From CAZKFN01 sp964552035 (GTDB taxonomy: Bacteria > Bacteroidota > Bacteroidia > Flavobacteriales_E > Vicingaceae), in the NCBI GenBank assembly GCA_964552035.1, contig CAZKFN010000064.1, forward strand, positions 1-14,201: a stretch of 14,201 bases of DNA. The letters are read 5' to 3'. The notes beneath the pieces were generated by a model. The model did not search any database, was not told where the DNA came from, and saw only the letters and a list, made by a program, of their open reading frames with translations. The position numbers and the translations under genes were made by a program. Below are positions 7,570-14,201 of this stretch, one piece after another. Position 1 is the stretch's first letter. Each line of letters begins with the position of its first letter.

Positions 7570-7623
7570 AAGCAATAATATTGTAAAATGTACTTAAAAA
7601 ATTGTTTGATAAATAAGAATTAC

Positions 7624-7631
7624 TTATTTTG
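7624..7631 (+). promoter_or_regulatory. Weak candidate promoter of bcp-recA
   Basis: TTATTTTG (7624-7631) differs from TAnnTTTG at one position. A TTG lies 19 bp upstream, in the ATTGTTTG stretch near 7602, which fits the -33/-7 spacing. The predicted start near 7638 leaves about 30 nt before the preferred bcp ATG at 7668. Confidence 0.3.
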
Positions 7632-7667
7632 TTAACTTCAATAATGACAAAATTATCGTCAAAAATT

Positions 7668-8123
7668 ATGAGTGAATTAAAGATTGGTAGCAAAGCGCCT
7701 GATTTTAAAGGTTTAGATGAAAATGGTAAGGAAATAAACTTATCGGATTATAAAGGGAGCAAATTAGTTTTGTATTTCTATCCCAAAGACAACACCCCCG
7801 GTTGTACTAATCAAGCGTGTAATTTAAGAGATAATTATGCTAATTTTCAATCTAAGGGCTATGAGATTGTTGGAGTAAGCGCAGATAGTCAAAAACGACA
7901 TCAAAATTTTATTGAGAAATACAATTTGCCTTTTACACTCATTGCCGATGAAGACAAGGAAATAATTCGTGCATACCAGGCATGGGGGCCTAAAAAATTT
8001 ATGGGAAGATCCTATGAAGGAATTCTTAGAAAGACTTTTGTGATTGATGCAGAGGGTAAGATTGAAGATATTATAGAAAAGGTAAAAACTAAAGAACATA
8101 CAAATCAAATTTTAACAGATTAA
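7668..8123 (+). CDS. bcp: Thioredoxin-dependent thiol peroxidase (Bcp/PrxQ)
   Basis: Peroxiredoxin of the Bcp/PrxQ group that reduces hydrogen peroxide and organic hydroperoxides in the cytoplasm, recycled by thioredoxin. With the ATG at 7668 it has 151 residues, the usual size. LKIGSKAPDF (4-13) is the standard N-terminal strand. FYPKDNTPGCTNQAC (37-51) carries the peroxidatic C46 and the resolving C51 five residues later, the PrxQ arrangement. GVSADSQKRHQNFIEKYNLPF (69-89, in pieces) is the conserved middle segment, and R121 follows in GILRKTFVID. The frame extends upstream to an ATG at 7644 and a TTG at 7629. I prefer 7668 because family members start just before the K(I/V)G..APDF segment. 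recA follows after 10 bp in the same direction, suggesting one transcript that links peroxide defence to recombination repair. Confidence 0.94.
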   Translation: MSELKIGSKAPDFKGLDENGKEINLSDYKGSKLVLYFYPKDNTPGCTNQACNLRDNYANFQSKGYEIVGVSADSQKRHQNFIEKYNLPFTLIADEDKEIIRAYQAWGPKKFMGRSYEGILRKTFVIDAEGKIEDIIEKVKTKEHTNQILTD

Positions 8124-8133
8124 TTTTAATAAA

Positions 8134-9141
8134 ATGGCTGAAGAAAAAAAAGAAATAGACAAGGAAAAACTAAAGGCACTTCAATTGACTATGGATAAGC
8201 TTGAAAAGGCTTATGGTAAAGGTTCTGTTATGCGTTTAGGTGATAAAGCAGTAGAAAATGTGGAAGCAATTCCTACGGGTTCTATAGCTTTAGATATTGC
8301 TTTAGGAGTTGGAGGTTTTCCTAGAGGTAGGGTTGTGGAAATATATGGCCCGGAATCATCTGGAAAGACAACTCTTGCAATTCACGCAATTGCAGAAGCG
8401 CAAAAGCAAGGAGGGGTAGCTGCTTTTATAGATGCCGAACATGCTTTTGATGAGACTTATGCTAAAAACCTAGGAGTAGATACAGAGAACTTATTGATCT
8501 CTCAACCCGATCATGGGGAGCAAGCTTTAGAAATAACAGAAAACCTTATTCGCTCAGGTGCAATTGACTTAATTGTAATTGACTCTGTAGCTGCATTAAC
8601 ACCCAAAGCGGAGATAGAAGGGGAAATGGGAGATTCTAAAATGGGATTGCAAGCCAGATTAATGTCCCAAGCTTTAAGGAAGCTTACTGCAACATTAAGC
8701 CGTACGGGATGTACTTGTATTTTTATCAACCAATTAAGAGAGAAAATTGGAGTGATGTTTGGAAACCCGGAAACAACTACAGGAGGGAATGCCCTAAAAT
8801 TCTATTCTTCTGTTCGTCTTGATATTCGAAGAAGTACACAGATAAAAATTGGTGATGAGGTTGTAGGAAACCATGTAAGAGTTAGAGTAGTTAAGAATAA
8901 GGTGGCTCCTCCTTTTAGAACAGCAGAGTTTGATATTATGTATGGTAAGGGAATATCTCGTAGTGGAGAAGTGTTGGATATGGCTGTGGATTATGATGTT
9001 GTTAAAAAGAGTGGAAGTTGGTACAGTTATGGTGATACCAGATTGGGGCAGGGAAGAGATGGAGTAAAACAACTTTTAGAAGACAACCCAGAATTAATGG
9101 AAGAACTAGAAGGTAAAATTATGGAAAATCTTAAAAGTTAG
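8134..9141 (+). CDS. recA: Recombinase RecA
   Basis: RecA forms ATP-dependent filaments on single-stranded DNA and drives homologous strand exchange and recombination repair. The 335 residues are slightly shorter than in E. coli because the acidic C-terminal tail is reduced. Walker A GPESSGKT is at 72-79, the catalytic Glu is E102 in AEHAFD, and Walker B LIVID is at 146-150. Loop L1 lies around EIEGEMGDSKMGLQ (160-173) and loop L2 around IGVMFGNPETTTGGN (205-219). The C-terminal DNA-binding domain starts near 270. There is only 10 bp to bcp upstream and no separate TAnnTTTG match, although TAATTTTA occurs between the genes, so co-transcription with bcp is likely. No LexA box was identified; many Bacteroidota are thought to lack LexA. 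Confidence 0.98.
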   Translation: MAEEKKEIDKEKLKALQLTMDKLEKAYGKGSVMRLGDKAVENVEAIPTGSIALDIALGVGGFPRGRVVEIYGPESSGKTTLAIHAIAEAQKQGGVAAFIDAEHAFDETYAKNLGVDTENLLISQPDHGEQALEITENLIRSGAIDLIVIDSVAALTPKAEIEGEMGDSKMGLQARLMSQALRKLTATLSRTGCTCIFINQLREKIGVMFGNPETTTGGNALKFYSSVRLDIRRSTQIKIGDEVVGNHVRVRVVKNKVAPPFRTAEFDIMYGKGISRSGEVLDMAVDYDVVKKSGSWYSYGDTRLGQGRDGVKQLLEDNPELMEELEGKIMENLKS

Positions 9142-9168
9142 TTTAAGTTATAGGAAATAAAAGAGATT

Positions 9169-9176
9169 TATCTTTG
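9169..9176 (+). promoter_or_regulatory. Candidate -7 promoter element of the TPR lipoprotein/ABC-F operon
   Basis: TATCTTTG matches TAnnTTTG exactly and lies in the 92-bp gap after recA, about 57 bp before the preferred TPR start at 9234. The same octamer occurs upstream of kynU. No clear -33 motif was seen. Confidence 0.45.
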
Positions 9177-9233
9177 TAGTTATAAATCCTTGCTCCAACT
9201 TGGATGTATAACTATTTTATATTTTTGATGATG

Positions 9234-10253
9234 ATGAAACAAACAATTGTATATAGTTTAATTCTTTTGATTTTACTAGCTTGTGGAGAGGGTACTTCTA
9301 ATAAGGAAGGAGATACACATCAAAGTGAGGTGCTTGATTCAACGGAAGATAGCGCAATGCAATCAATAAATGAAAAAATTAGAAAAGATATAAATAATCC
9401 TGATTTGTATCTTGAAAGGTCATTAATTTATGAAGCATTAGGAGATAACCAAGCTGCTGTGGATGATATTGATAGGGCCTTGAGAATTGACTCGAATTAT
9501 TTAAATACCTTAATTGCTCAAGTGAATTTTTTATTAAAAAGAGGAGACTTAAATACTACTTCCAACATCTTAAGTCATGCCCAAAGAAAGCATCCCGAAG
9601 CTTCTATTGTCTATGAAAAGCTAAGTGAGTTGTACTTAATAGCAGATAACAATAAAAAAGCACTAGAAAATGCTGACCTAGCCGTTAAATATGATAAATA
9701 CAATGCAAAGGCATATTACTTAAAAGGATATAGTTTTATCCAACTTGGAGATACTGCCAAAAGTATAAGTAGTTTTCAAACTGCTGCCGAACAGAACCCA
9801 GATTATTATGAAGCTTATATACAGTTGGGAATCATTTACGCTTCATTAGATGACCCTTTAGCATTAGAATATTATAACAATGCCTTGGAAGTTAGGCCGG
9901 ATAATAAAGAAGCCTTGTATGGCATTGGAATGTACCAACAAGAACATGAAATGCTTAATGAAGCTTTGGAAACCTATACTACTTTAACGAAAAAGCATCC
10001 GGAGTTTAGAGAAGCTTACTTTAATTTGGGTTTTATTCATATGTTTTATTTAAAGTTATATTCTCAAGCTAAAGTACACTTTACAGAAGCAATAGAGGTT
10101 GACCCTAATTACTTTGAAGCGTACTATAATAGAGGGTATTGCCATGAATTATTAGGAGATATTGGGAATGCGGAAAAGGATTTCAATAAGGCATTGACCA
10201 TTCGTCCTGATTATACCCTAGCTGCTCAAGGATTGACAAGGCTGAAAGAATAA
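9234..10253 (+). CDS. Tetratricopeptide-repeat lipoprotein
   Basis: Lipid-anchored repeat protein facing the periplasm or outer membrane. From the ATG at 9234 it has 339 residues: a hydrophobic signal (residues 5-16), then lipobox LLAC with the lipidated C17, then a polar linker (18-50). From about residue 56 to 326 there are some eight 34-residue TPR units; examples are GDNQAAVDDIDRALRID (70-86), GDTAKSISSFQTAAEQNPD (172-190) and GDIGNAEKDFNKALTIRPD (308-326). The repeats make a superhelical scaffold for protein-protein contact, and no enzymatic domain is seen. Other in-frame ATGs at 9204, 9228 and 9231 could be used; 9234 gives the most normal lipoprotein signal. The ABC-F gene begins 2 bp after its stop, so they share a transcript. 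The partner protein is unknown, and function beyond scaffolding cannot be read from the sequence. Confidence 0.9.
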   Translation: MKQTIVYSLILLILLACGEGTSNKEGDTHQSEVLDSTEDSAMQSINEKIRKDINNPDLYLERSLIYEALGDNQAAVDDIDRALRIDSNYLNTLIAQVNFLLKRGDLNTTSNILSHAQRKHPEASIVYEKLSELYLIADNNKKALENADLAVKYDKYNAKAYYLKGYSFIQLGDTAKSISSFQTAAEQNPDYYEAYIQLGIIYASLDDPLALEYYNNALEVRPDNKEALYGIGMYQQEHEMLNEALETYTTLTKKHPEFREAYFNLGFIHMFYLKLYSQAKVHFTEAIEVDPNYFEAYYNRGYCHELLGDIGNAEKDFNKALTIRPDYTLAAQGLTRLKE

Positions 10254-10255
10254 TT

Positions 10256-12121
10256 ATGAACTACCTCTCTGTAGAAAGTATTGCGAAAAATTTTGGTGAA
10301 AGAGTTTTATTCTCAGAAGTTAGCTTTGGGCTTGATTACGGTCAAAAGATGGCCCTAGTAGCTAAAAATGGAGAAGGGAAAACAACCCTGCTAGAGTTAT
10401 TAAATGGGAATCTTAATCCCGATGAAGGGAAAGTTACATGGCGTAATGGCCTAACCATTGCTTATTTAGAGCAGTCTCAAGATTTTGACCCAAATCAAAG
10501 TATTAAGCAGATACTTTATGAGAGTAGTGGGGAAATGGCAGAGGCAATTGAGGAATATAGAGAAGCTTTAAAAGAAACCGATAATCCTCAAAAAATGCAA
10601 GATGCACTTAATGGAATGGATGCTGCTAAAGCTTGGGACTTTGAAACGGAAATCGAAAAGCTTCTGACGGTTTTTGAAATGGAGGACATTGATATTAATC
10701 AAAATACTTCTATCCTATCAGGTGGTCAAAAGAAGCGCATAGCTTTAATTAAACTCATTATTGATAAACCTGATGTTTTTATCTTAGATGAACCGACCAA
10801 CCATTTAGATATTTCTATGATTGAATGGTTAGAAGATTACTTTACCCAGGAAAATATTACTCTATTTATGGTAACGCACGATCGTTACTTTTTAAATCAT
10901 ATTTGCAATCAAATTGTAGAACTTGATGGTGGATCCTTGTATAAATACAATGGTAATTATGAATACTTTTTAGAGAAAAAAGCTGAAAGAGAAGAGACTG
11001 AAGCAAGTGAGATTTATAAAGCTAAAAACCTTTACAGAAAAGAAATAGAGTGGATGCGTAAGCAACCTAAGGCAAGAGGGACAAAGGCGAAAGCAAGAAT
11101 TGATCAGTTTTACGATATAGAACAAAAAGCTAGAAAACGCATTGATGATGATGAAATAAAGCTTTCCATAAAAAGTGCAAGGCTGGGAGGAAAAATATTA
11201 GAACTACATCATTTAAGGAAATCTTTTGGAGATTTGAAAATTGTTGATGATTTTTCCTATAATTTCAAGAAAAATGAGCGTATTGGAATTGCTGGAAAAA
11301 ATGGAGTTGGGAAAACTACTTTTCTAAATTTAATCTTAGGAAAAGAAAAACCTGATGGAGGGAAAATTGTTCATGGAGAGACTGTAAAGTTTGGGTACTA
11401 TACCCAAAGTGGTATGCAGTTAAAAGAGGATAAAAGGATTATTGAAGTAGTAAAGGAAATAGCTGAGGTAATTCCTCTAGAAAAAGGGAGGAAGTTAACT
11501 GCATCCCAATTGTTAGAACGTTTTTTATTTCCACCCAAACAGCAATATACCTATGTTTCTAAACTTAGTGGAGGTGAGAAAAAGAGGTTATATCTGCTCA
11601 CTATATTAATAAGCAATCCCAATTTTTTAATCTTAGATGAACCTACCAATGACTTAGACATTAAAACCATTGGGATTTTAGAGGATTTTCTTTTAGATTT
11701 CCAAGGTTGCTTATTAATTGTTTCTCATGATCGTGCTTTTGTGGATCATCTTGCAGATCATATTTTTCACTTTAAAGGTGATGGAGAAATTTCAGTTTTT
11801 CCTGGAAGTTATAGTGAGTTAATTACCAAAACAAAAAAGGAAGAAGAGCAATCCAATCAATTTGTGGCAAAGAAAGAAGTAAAAATTCAAAAGGAGAAAC
11901 CTAAAAAAGAAAAACTAAACTATAACGAGCGAAAGGAATTCAATAAGCTGGAAAAAGAAATCGAAAAATTGGAGGAGGAAAAGATTAGGTTAACGGAAGA
12001 GTTGTCTTCTGCTCAACTGGATGGAGATGCACTAATAGAAAAGTCTGAGAAATTAGGAAAATTGATTGAATTAATCGACGAGAAAACAGATAGGTGGTTA
12101 AGCCTATCTGAATGGGCATAG
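10256..12121 (+). CDS. ABC-F family ATPase (Uup-like, ribosome-associated)
   Basis: Cytoplasmic tandem ABC ATPase without membrane segments, 621 residues. ABC1 has Walker A AKNGEGKT (36-43), signature LSGGQ (154-158), Walker B ILDEP with catalytic E179, and H208. ABC2 has GKNGVGKT (347-354), LSGGE (437-441), ILDEP with E462, and H491. The linker (about 250-295, with WMRKQPKARGTKAKARI at 266-282) matches the P-site tRNA interaction motif region. The C-terminus (553-621) is a highly charged coiled coil, as in Uup. ABC-F proteins act on stalled or damaged ribosomes, and Uup is also tied to tolerance of branched DNA intermediates. The first Walker A begins with Ala instead of the usual Gly; the essential GxGKT core is intact. 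A drug-resistance role is less likely for this Uup-type architecture. It is the second gene after the TPR lipoprotein, and its stop lies 2 bp from the convergent yigZ stop. Confidence 0.92.
   Translation: MNYLSVESIAKNFGERVLFSEVSFGLDYGQKMALVAKNGEGKTTLLELLNGNLNPDEGKVTWRNGLTIAYLEQSQDFDPNQSIKQILYESSGEMAEAIEEYREALKETDNPQKMQDALNGMDAAKAWDFETEIEKLLTVFEMEDIDINQNTSILSGGQKKRIALIKLIIDKPDVFILDEPTNHLDISMIEWLEDYFTQENITLFMVTHDRYFLNHICNQIVELDGGSLYKYNGNYEYFLEKKAEREETEASEIYKAKNLYRKEIEWMRKQPKARGTKAKARIDQFYDIEQKARKRIDDDEIKLSIKSARLGGKILELHHLRKSFGDLKIVDDFSYNFKKNERIGIAGKNGVGKTTFLNLILGKEKPDGGKIVHGETVKFGYYTQSGMQLKEDKRIIEVVKEIAEVIPLEKGRKLTASQLLERFLFPPKQQYTYVSKLSGGEKKRLYLLTILISNPNFLILDEPTNDLDIKTIGILEDFLLDFQGCLLIVSHDRAFVDHLADHIFHFKGDGEISVFPGSYSELITKTKKEEEQSNQFVAKKEVKIQKEKPKKEKLNYNERKEFNKLEKEIEKLEEEKIRLTEELSSAQLDGDALIEKSEKLGKLIELIDEKTDRWLSLSEWA
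12083..12110 (-). terminator. Candidate intrinsic terminator for yigZ, inside the ABC-F coding end
   Basis: Read on the minus strand, CAGATAGG (12110-12103) and CCTATCTG (12094-12087) form a perfect 8-bp stem with an 8-nt loop, immediately followed by TTTTCT. It lies 13 bp beyond the yigZ stop. On the plus strand the hairpin is followed by AATGGG, so it would not terminate the ABC-F transcript in the same way. Confidence 0.5.
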
Positions 12122-12123
12122 TC

Positions 12124-12714
12124 TTAGGTTATCGTAATGTCGAAAGGAGCAAAAAGTTGTTTAATAGCATTTAATTCATCGGTTTTACAAGAGATAGAGA
12201 TTTTGGCACCTAGGGTATGATGTTCTTGAGAGACCTCTAAATTATTTCTATCTATAACCGATAGAATGTCTCCTAAAAGAGCGTAGCTCACTTCAAAGAT
12301 AAGTGTAGATGTCGGTTCGACTTTTATGATTTTATTCCCTTTTATAGCTTCATCTGCTGCGATTTTGTAAGCAGAAATTAATCCACTTAGCCCAAGTTTA
12401 GTCCCACCAAAATAGCGAACTACCGCAATTGATGCATTGGTGATATCATGAGAGCGAATTTGCCCTAAAATTGGAGCACCTGCCGAGTTGTTAGGTTCTC
12501 CGTCATCATTCATTAAATAATATTCCTCATCTCCACTTCCCAATAGTAGGGCAGAGCATATATGCCTTGCTTTTGGATGCTCTTCAGCCAAACCCCTCAT
12601 CAAGATTTTATACTCATCTACATTATGAATGGGATAGGCAAAACCATAAAATTTACTTCCCTTTTCTTTGTATAAAGATTCTGATGTATGAGCTAAGGTT
12701 TTATAAGTTGACAT
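12124..12714 (-). CDS. YigZ/IMPACT family protein (UPF0029 plus DUF1949)
   Basis: This 196-residue cytoplasmic protein belongs to the YigZ/IMPACT family. The N-terminal UPF0029 domain spans roughly 17-122 and has all its hallmark segments: KGSKFYGF (18-25), HPKARHIC (46-53), DDGEPNNSAGAPIL (70-83) and VVRYFGGTKLGLSGL (98-112). The C-terminal ferredoxin-like DUF1949 domain covers about 134-190. Eukaryotic IMPACT regulates the GCN2 translation-stress kinase. The bacterial function is not established; RNA or ribosome binding has been proposed from structure. It is convergent with the ABC-F gene (2 bp between stops) and has its own likely terminator inside that gene. The nearest upstream gene ends 55 bp away, and no full promoter match was found in between. 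The family call is firm; the function is not. Confidence 0.93.
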   Translation of the reverse strand: MSTYKTLAHTSESLYKEKGSKFYGFAYPIHNVDEYKILMRGLAEEHPKARHICSALLLGSGDEEYYLMNDDGEPNNSAGAPILGQIRSHDITNASIAVVRYFGGTKLGLSGLISAYKIAADEAIKGNKIIKVEPTSTLIFEVSYALLGDILSVIDRNNLEVSQEHHTLGAKISISCKTDELNAIKQLFAPFDITIT

Positions 12715-12769
12715 AAACTATTTAAATGGTTAAGGGCAAAGTATCTAATATATATTTAAAAATATAAAC

Positions 12770-13372
12770 TTATTTGCGTTTTATTTGAAGCATTCTAAAC
12801 CTCGATCTTCTTGTTTCTACTTGTCCATGTATTTCATCGCTTACTTGCTTTACTCCCTCAATAGTAAAGAACGCATTAGGATGCAGTTCATCAATACCTT
12901 GGATAAGATGTTTTAAACTGTCGCGTTTTATAACCATAAAGACAATATTTACTTTACCTTTCCTACCTTCTGCATCTAAAATGGAATATCTATAATCATT
13001 ATCTTCTAGAAACAGGATAAGCTCATCTACTGGTTTAGGTGCAAAAAGTCGTAAAACAACTTTTCCATAAGCCAACTTTTCCTCTAACGTAATTCCTATA
13101 AATGTTCCCATAGCAAAGCCACTGGCATAAGCTATATAAGACCATACATTGTCTATGTTGTTAAAAATTTGGCCTATAGCTAATAACCATATTAAAGCTT
13201 CAAAAAAACCAAGAATAGGAGCAACAATACGATTGCCATTCATAACAAAAATGATTCGAATGGTTGAGATAGACACATCGCCTATTCTAGCAAAAAATAT
13301 GAGTAGAGGAAGAATAAAATAGTTGAGAACATTTGCAGAAACCCCAAAATGATTATAAAAAAAGTCTTCCAT
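12770..13372 (-). CDS. UPF0316 membrane protein (DUF5698 and DUF2179 domains)
   Basis: A 200-residue inner-membrane protein of the UPF0316 (YebE-like) family, function unknown. Three hydrophobic segments are visible at about 14-30, 48-70 and 76-95. The first leads into RIGDVSISTIRIIFVMNGNR (29-48), the family's conserved signature. A cytosolic DUF2179 domain follows (about 105-178) with the pattern DYRYSILDAEGRKGKVNIVF (126-145), a ferredoxin-like fold also found at the end of YitT-type proteins. The tail after 185 is strongly basic (ETRRSRFRMLQIKRK). The start is an ATG preceded by an A/T run. It has 55 bp to yigZ downstream, possibly one transcript. Upstream lies a 248-bp AT-rich spacer with a promoter candidate and an inverted repeat. 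Ligand binding by the DUF2179 domain has been suggested for related proteins, but nothing here shows it. Confidence 0.9.
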   Translation of the reverse strand: MEDFFYNHFGVSANVLNYFILPLLIFFARIGDVSISTIRIIFVMNGNRIVAPILGFFEALIWLLAIGQIFNNIDNVWSYIAYASGFAMGTFIGITLEEKLAYGKVVLRLFAPKPVDELILFLEDNDYRYSILDAEGRKGKVNIVFMVIKRDSLKHLIQGIDELHPNAFFTIEGVKQVSDEIHGQVETRRSRFRMLQIKRK

Positions 13373-13441
13373 AAAAAGTTTGTTTACAACGTTTTAATTT
13401 ATGTGAGTAATGGATTGAAAAAATATCAAGAAACCTTCTTC

Positions 13442-13477
13442 CTATTAACTATTGTAAAAAAAGAAATAAGTTAATAG
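13442..13477. repeat. 9-bp perfect inverted repeat in the spacer upstream of the UPF0316 gene
   Basis: CTATTAACT (13442-13450) and AGTTAATAG (13469-13477) are exact reverse complements separated by 18 bp. It lies about 70 bp before the UPF0316 start and after the M28 peptidase stop. No T-run follows on either strand, so a terminator is unlikely; an operator or leader hairpin is possible. The rest of the 13373-13620 spacer holds a 12-bp palindrome AGTTTTAAAACT (13584-13595), one promoter candidate and no gene that I could see. Confidence 0.4.
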
Positions 13478-13516
13478 AGCGAAGTAAACCTAAATTTAAT
13501 AAGTAAATATAAAATG

Positions 13517-13524
13517 CAAAATTA
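13517..13524 (-). promoter_or_regulatory. Candidate -7 element for the UPF0316 gene
   Basis: The minus strand reads TAATTTTG, matching TAnnTTTG, the same octamer as upstream of nth. It is 144 bp before the UPF0316 ATG, so it would give a long leader that includes the 9-bp inverted repeat. A chance match is quite possible in this AT-rich spacer. Confidence 0.25.
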
Positions 13525-13620
13525 AGAATTTATTAAATCTATTGTATGAATTTTAAATATTTTATCTCTTAATTCGTTAATTCAGTTTTAAAACTCAAAA
13601 ACCAAAAAACAATCCATATT

Positions 13621-14201
13621 TTAGAAATTAACTGCAGCATGATAAATATTATCTACTGCGGCTGATAAAACCCAAAAATCCAAGGTATCTATGGTGTCTG
13701 AGGGTTTATGGTAGTGTGGATTTTTTTTCATTCCACTTCCAATAATCATCACGGCTGGATAATTAAATTTCCAATAGTTCCTATGATCTGAAGGACCGTT
13801 GTTTTTATAGTATTTCGAATAAGCAATTCTTCTAGAGTTCATGCTGCCATTTTCTTTTAAGAGATAGGAGACTTTTCGGTTAAAATTGTCATAATCTTTT
13901 AACCCTGAAACAAAAAGGAAGTTTTTATCATTTGCTGTTCTCTCTTCTTTATCTCTGTAATATCCAATCATTTCCAAAGCAAACATTCCAATAACTTCTT
14001 GCTGAGTTTTATCAATAGATTTTGCATGAATATAACTTCCCATTTTTTTAGTTTTAAAATAGGGAGGTTCTTCTAAACAAAAGGCAACTAAATCTATACC
14101 ATAATTTAATTCTACTTGGTTTACTTGTAACAAACGTGCTATTTCTAATATAGCAGCAACACCACTAGCATTGTCATCTGCTCCAATGCTATCTTTATAA
14201 G
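13621..14201 (-). CDS. M28-family metallopeptidase, C-terminal part (5' end outside the window)
   Basis: The frame is open from the window edge to the stop at 13621, giving 192 residues; the N-terminus, including the first zinc-binding histidine, lies beyond 14201. It is a zinc-dependent exopeptidase-like protein of family M28. GADDNASGVAAILEIARLL (6-24) carries the metal-bridging Asp. CLEEPPYF (41-48) contains the Glu-Glu pair (43-44) serving as general base and zinc ligand. ALEMIGYYRD (74-83) is the next metal-ligand segment, with Glu where most members have Asp. GPSDHRNYW (135-143) is the conserved SDH region, and HYHKPSDTIDTLDF (162-175) contains the final His ligand (H164). The usual GEExGLxGS motif is replaced by EEPP followed by MGS, marking a divergent subgroup. 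A TTG at 14133 is not a start; it is Leu inside the conserved helix. Location (periplasmic or secreted) cannot be judged without the N-terminus. Confidence 0.88.
   Translation of the reverse strand, partial: YKDSIGADDNASGVAAILEIARLLQVNQVELNYGIDLVAFCLEEPPYFKTKKMGSYIHAKSIDKTQQEVIGMFALEMIGYYRDKEERTANDKNFLFVSGLKDYDNFNRKVSYLLKENGSMNSRRIAYSKYYKNNGPSDHRNYWKFNYPAVMIIGSGMKKNPHYHKPSDTIDTLDFWVLSAAVDNIYHAAVNF

Noticed and set aside
7629..7667. N-terminal extension of bcp from TTG (7629) or ATG (7644)
   Set aside because: Bcp homologues begin at the later Met, and a promoter candidate overlaps the TTG.
8142..8151. Run of eight A in the recA N-terminus and a similar run in uvrA near 3890
   Set aside because: Both frames are intact and such runs are common at Lys codons in AT-rich genomes; no evidence for phase variation.
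7824..9072. Minus-strand open frames antisense to bcp and recA
   Set aside because: Their translations are low-complexity reflections of conserved bcp and recA codons and have no start context or family resemblance.
10256..12121. ABC-F protein as an antibiotic-resistance factor
   Set aside because: The charged C-terminal coiled coil and linker are Uup-like, and no resistance gene or mobile element is nearby.
12737..12744. ATACTTTG on the minus strand before yigZ as a promoter
   Set aside because: The TA is one base out of register relative to TAnnTTTG, so it is not a proper match.
12751..12766. AT-only hairpin TATATTT-AA-AAATATA after the UPF0316 stop
   Set aside because: It has no G/C pairs and almost no loop, so it is unlikely to be stable enough to act as a terminator; probably AT-rich background.
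1..14201. CRISPR arrays, tRNA/rRNA genes, insertion sequences, prophage or defence genes
   Set aside because: No spaced direct repeats, cloverleaf sequences, transposase, integrase or nuclease-toxin motifs were seen; the genes are core functions.

Overview
The window looks like chromosomal DNA of a Bacteroidota bacterium, most likely from the Flavobacteriales or a close relative. Four things point there. Base composition is AT-rich. Starts lack clear Shine-Dalgarno sequences and are instead preceded by A/T runs. Matches to the Bacteroidota -7 promoter element TAnnTTTG lie just upstream of several genes. The proteins also have the family-specific look of that phylum (UvrA, RecA, ABC-F, kynureninase/KMO pair). 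No insertion sequence, phage gene, tRNA, rRNA or CRISPR array was seen. All 13 genes are ordinary chromosomal families except one small unrecognised protein and one partial exported protein, and no intergenic gap exceeds 300 bp.

Region 1 (1-2971, minus strand) is a kynurenine-pathway operon: kynU, then kmo, then a gene cut by the window edge that encodes a secreted, probably outer-membrane protein. The spacing is very tight: 1 bp between kynU and kmo, and an 8-bp overlap between kmo and the exported-protein gene. KMO and KynU convert kynurenine to 3-hydroxyanthranilate, on the aerobic route to quinolinate and NAD. A TAnnTTTG box just upstream of kynU decides its start.

Region 2 (3042-9141) is a genome-maintenance and oxidative-stress cluster. 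uvrA (minus) is divergent from an ECF-type sigma factor gene (plus), which is followed by a 65-residue protein of unknown function. That small gene converges with nth (endonuclease III, minus). nth is divergent from bcp (thiol peroxidase), and bcp runs into recA with a 10-bp gap. The sigma gene has an ECF-style promoter candidate (AACC-N16-CGTC), suggesting autoregulation. nth has only three of the four cysteines of the classical iron-sulfur loop, and uvrA has lost one CxxC pair of its first zinc module.

Region 3 (9169-12121, plus strand) is a TPR lipoprotein gene followed 2 bp later by an ABC-F ATPase (Uup type). It ends against a convergent yigZ/IMPACT-family gene. A likely intrinsic terminator for yigZ lies inside the 3' end of the ABC-F coding sequence.

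Region 4 (12124-14201, minus strand) holds yigZ, a UPF0316 membrane protein, a 248-bp AT-rich spacer with a perfect 9-bp inverted repeat, and the C-terminal 192 residues of an M28-family metallopeptidase running off the window.

I did not find a clearly new multi-gene system. The best leads are the ECF sigma/small-protein pair inside the repair cluster, the degenerate iron-sulfur motif in Nth, and the exported protein overlapping kmo.
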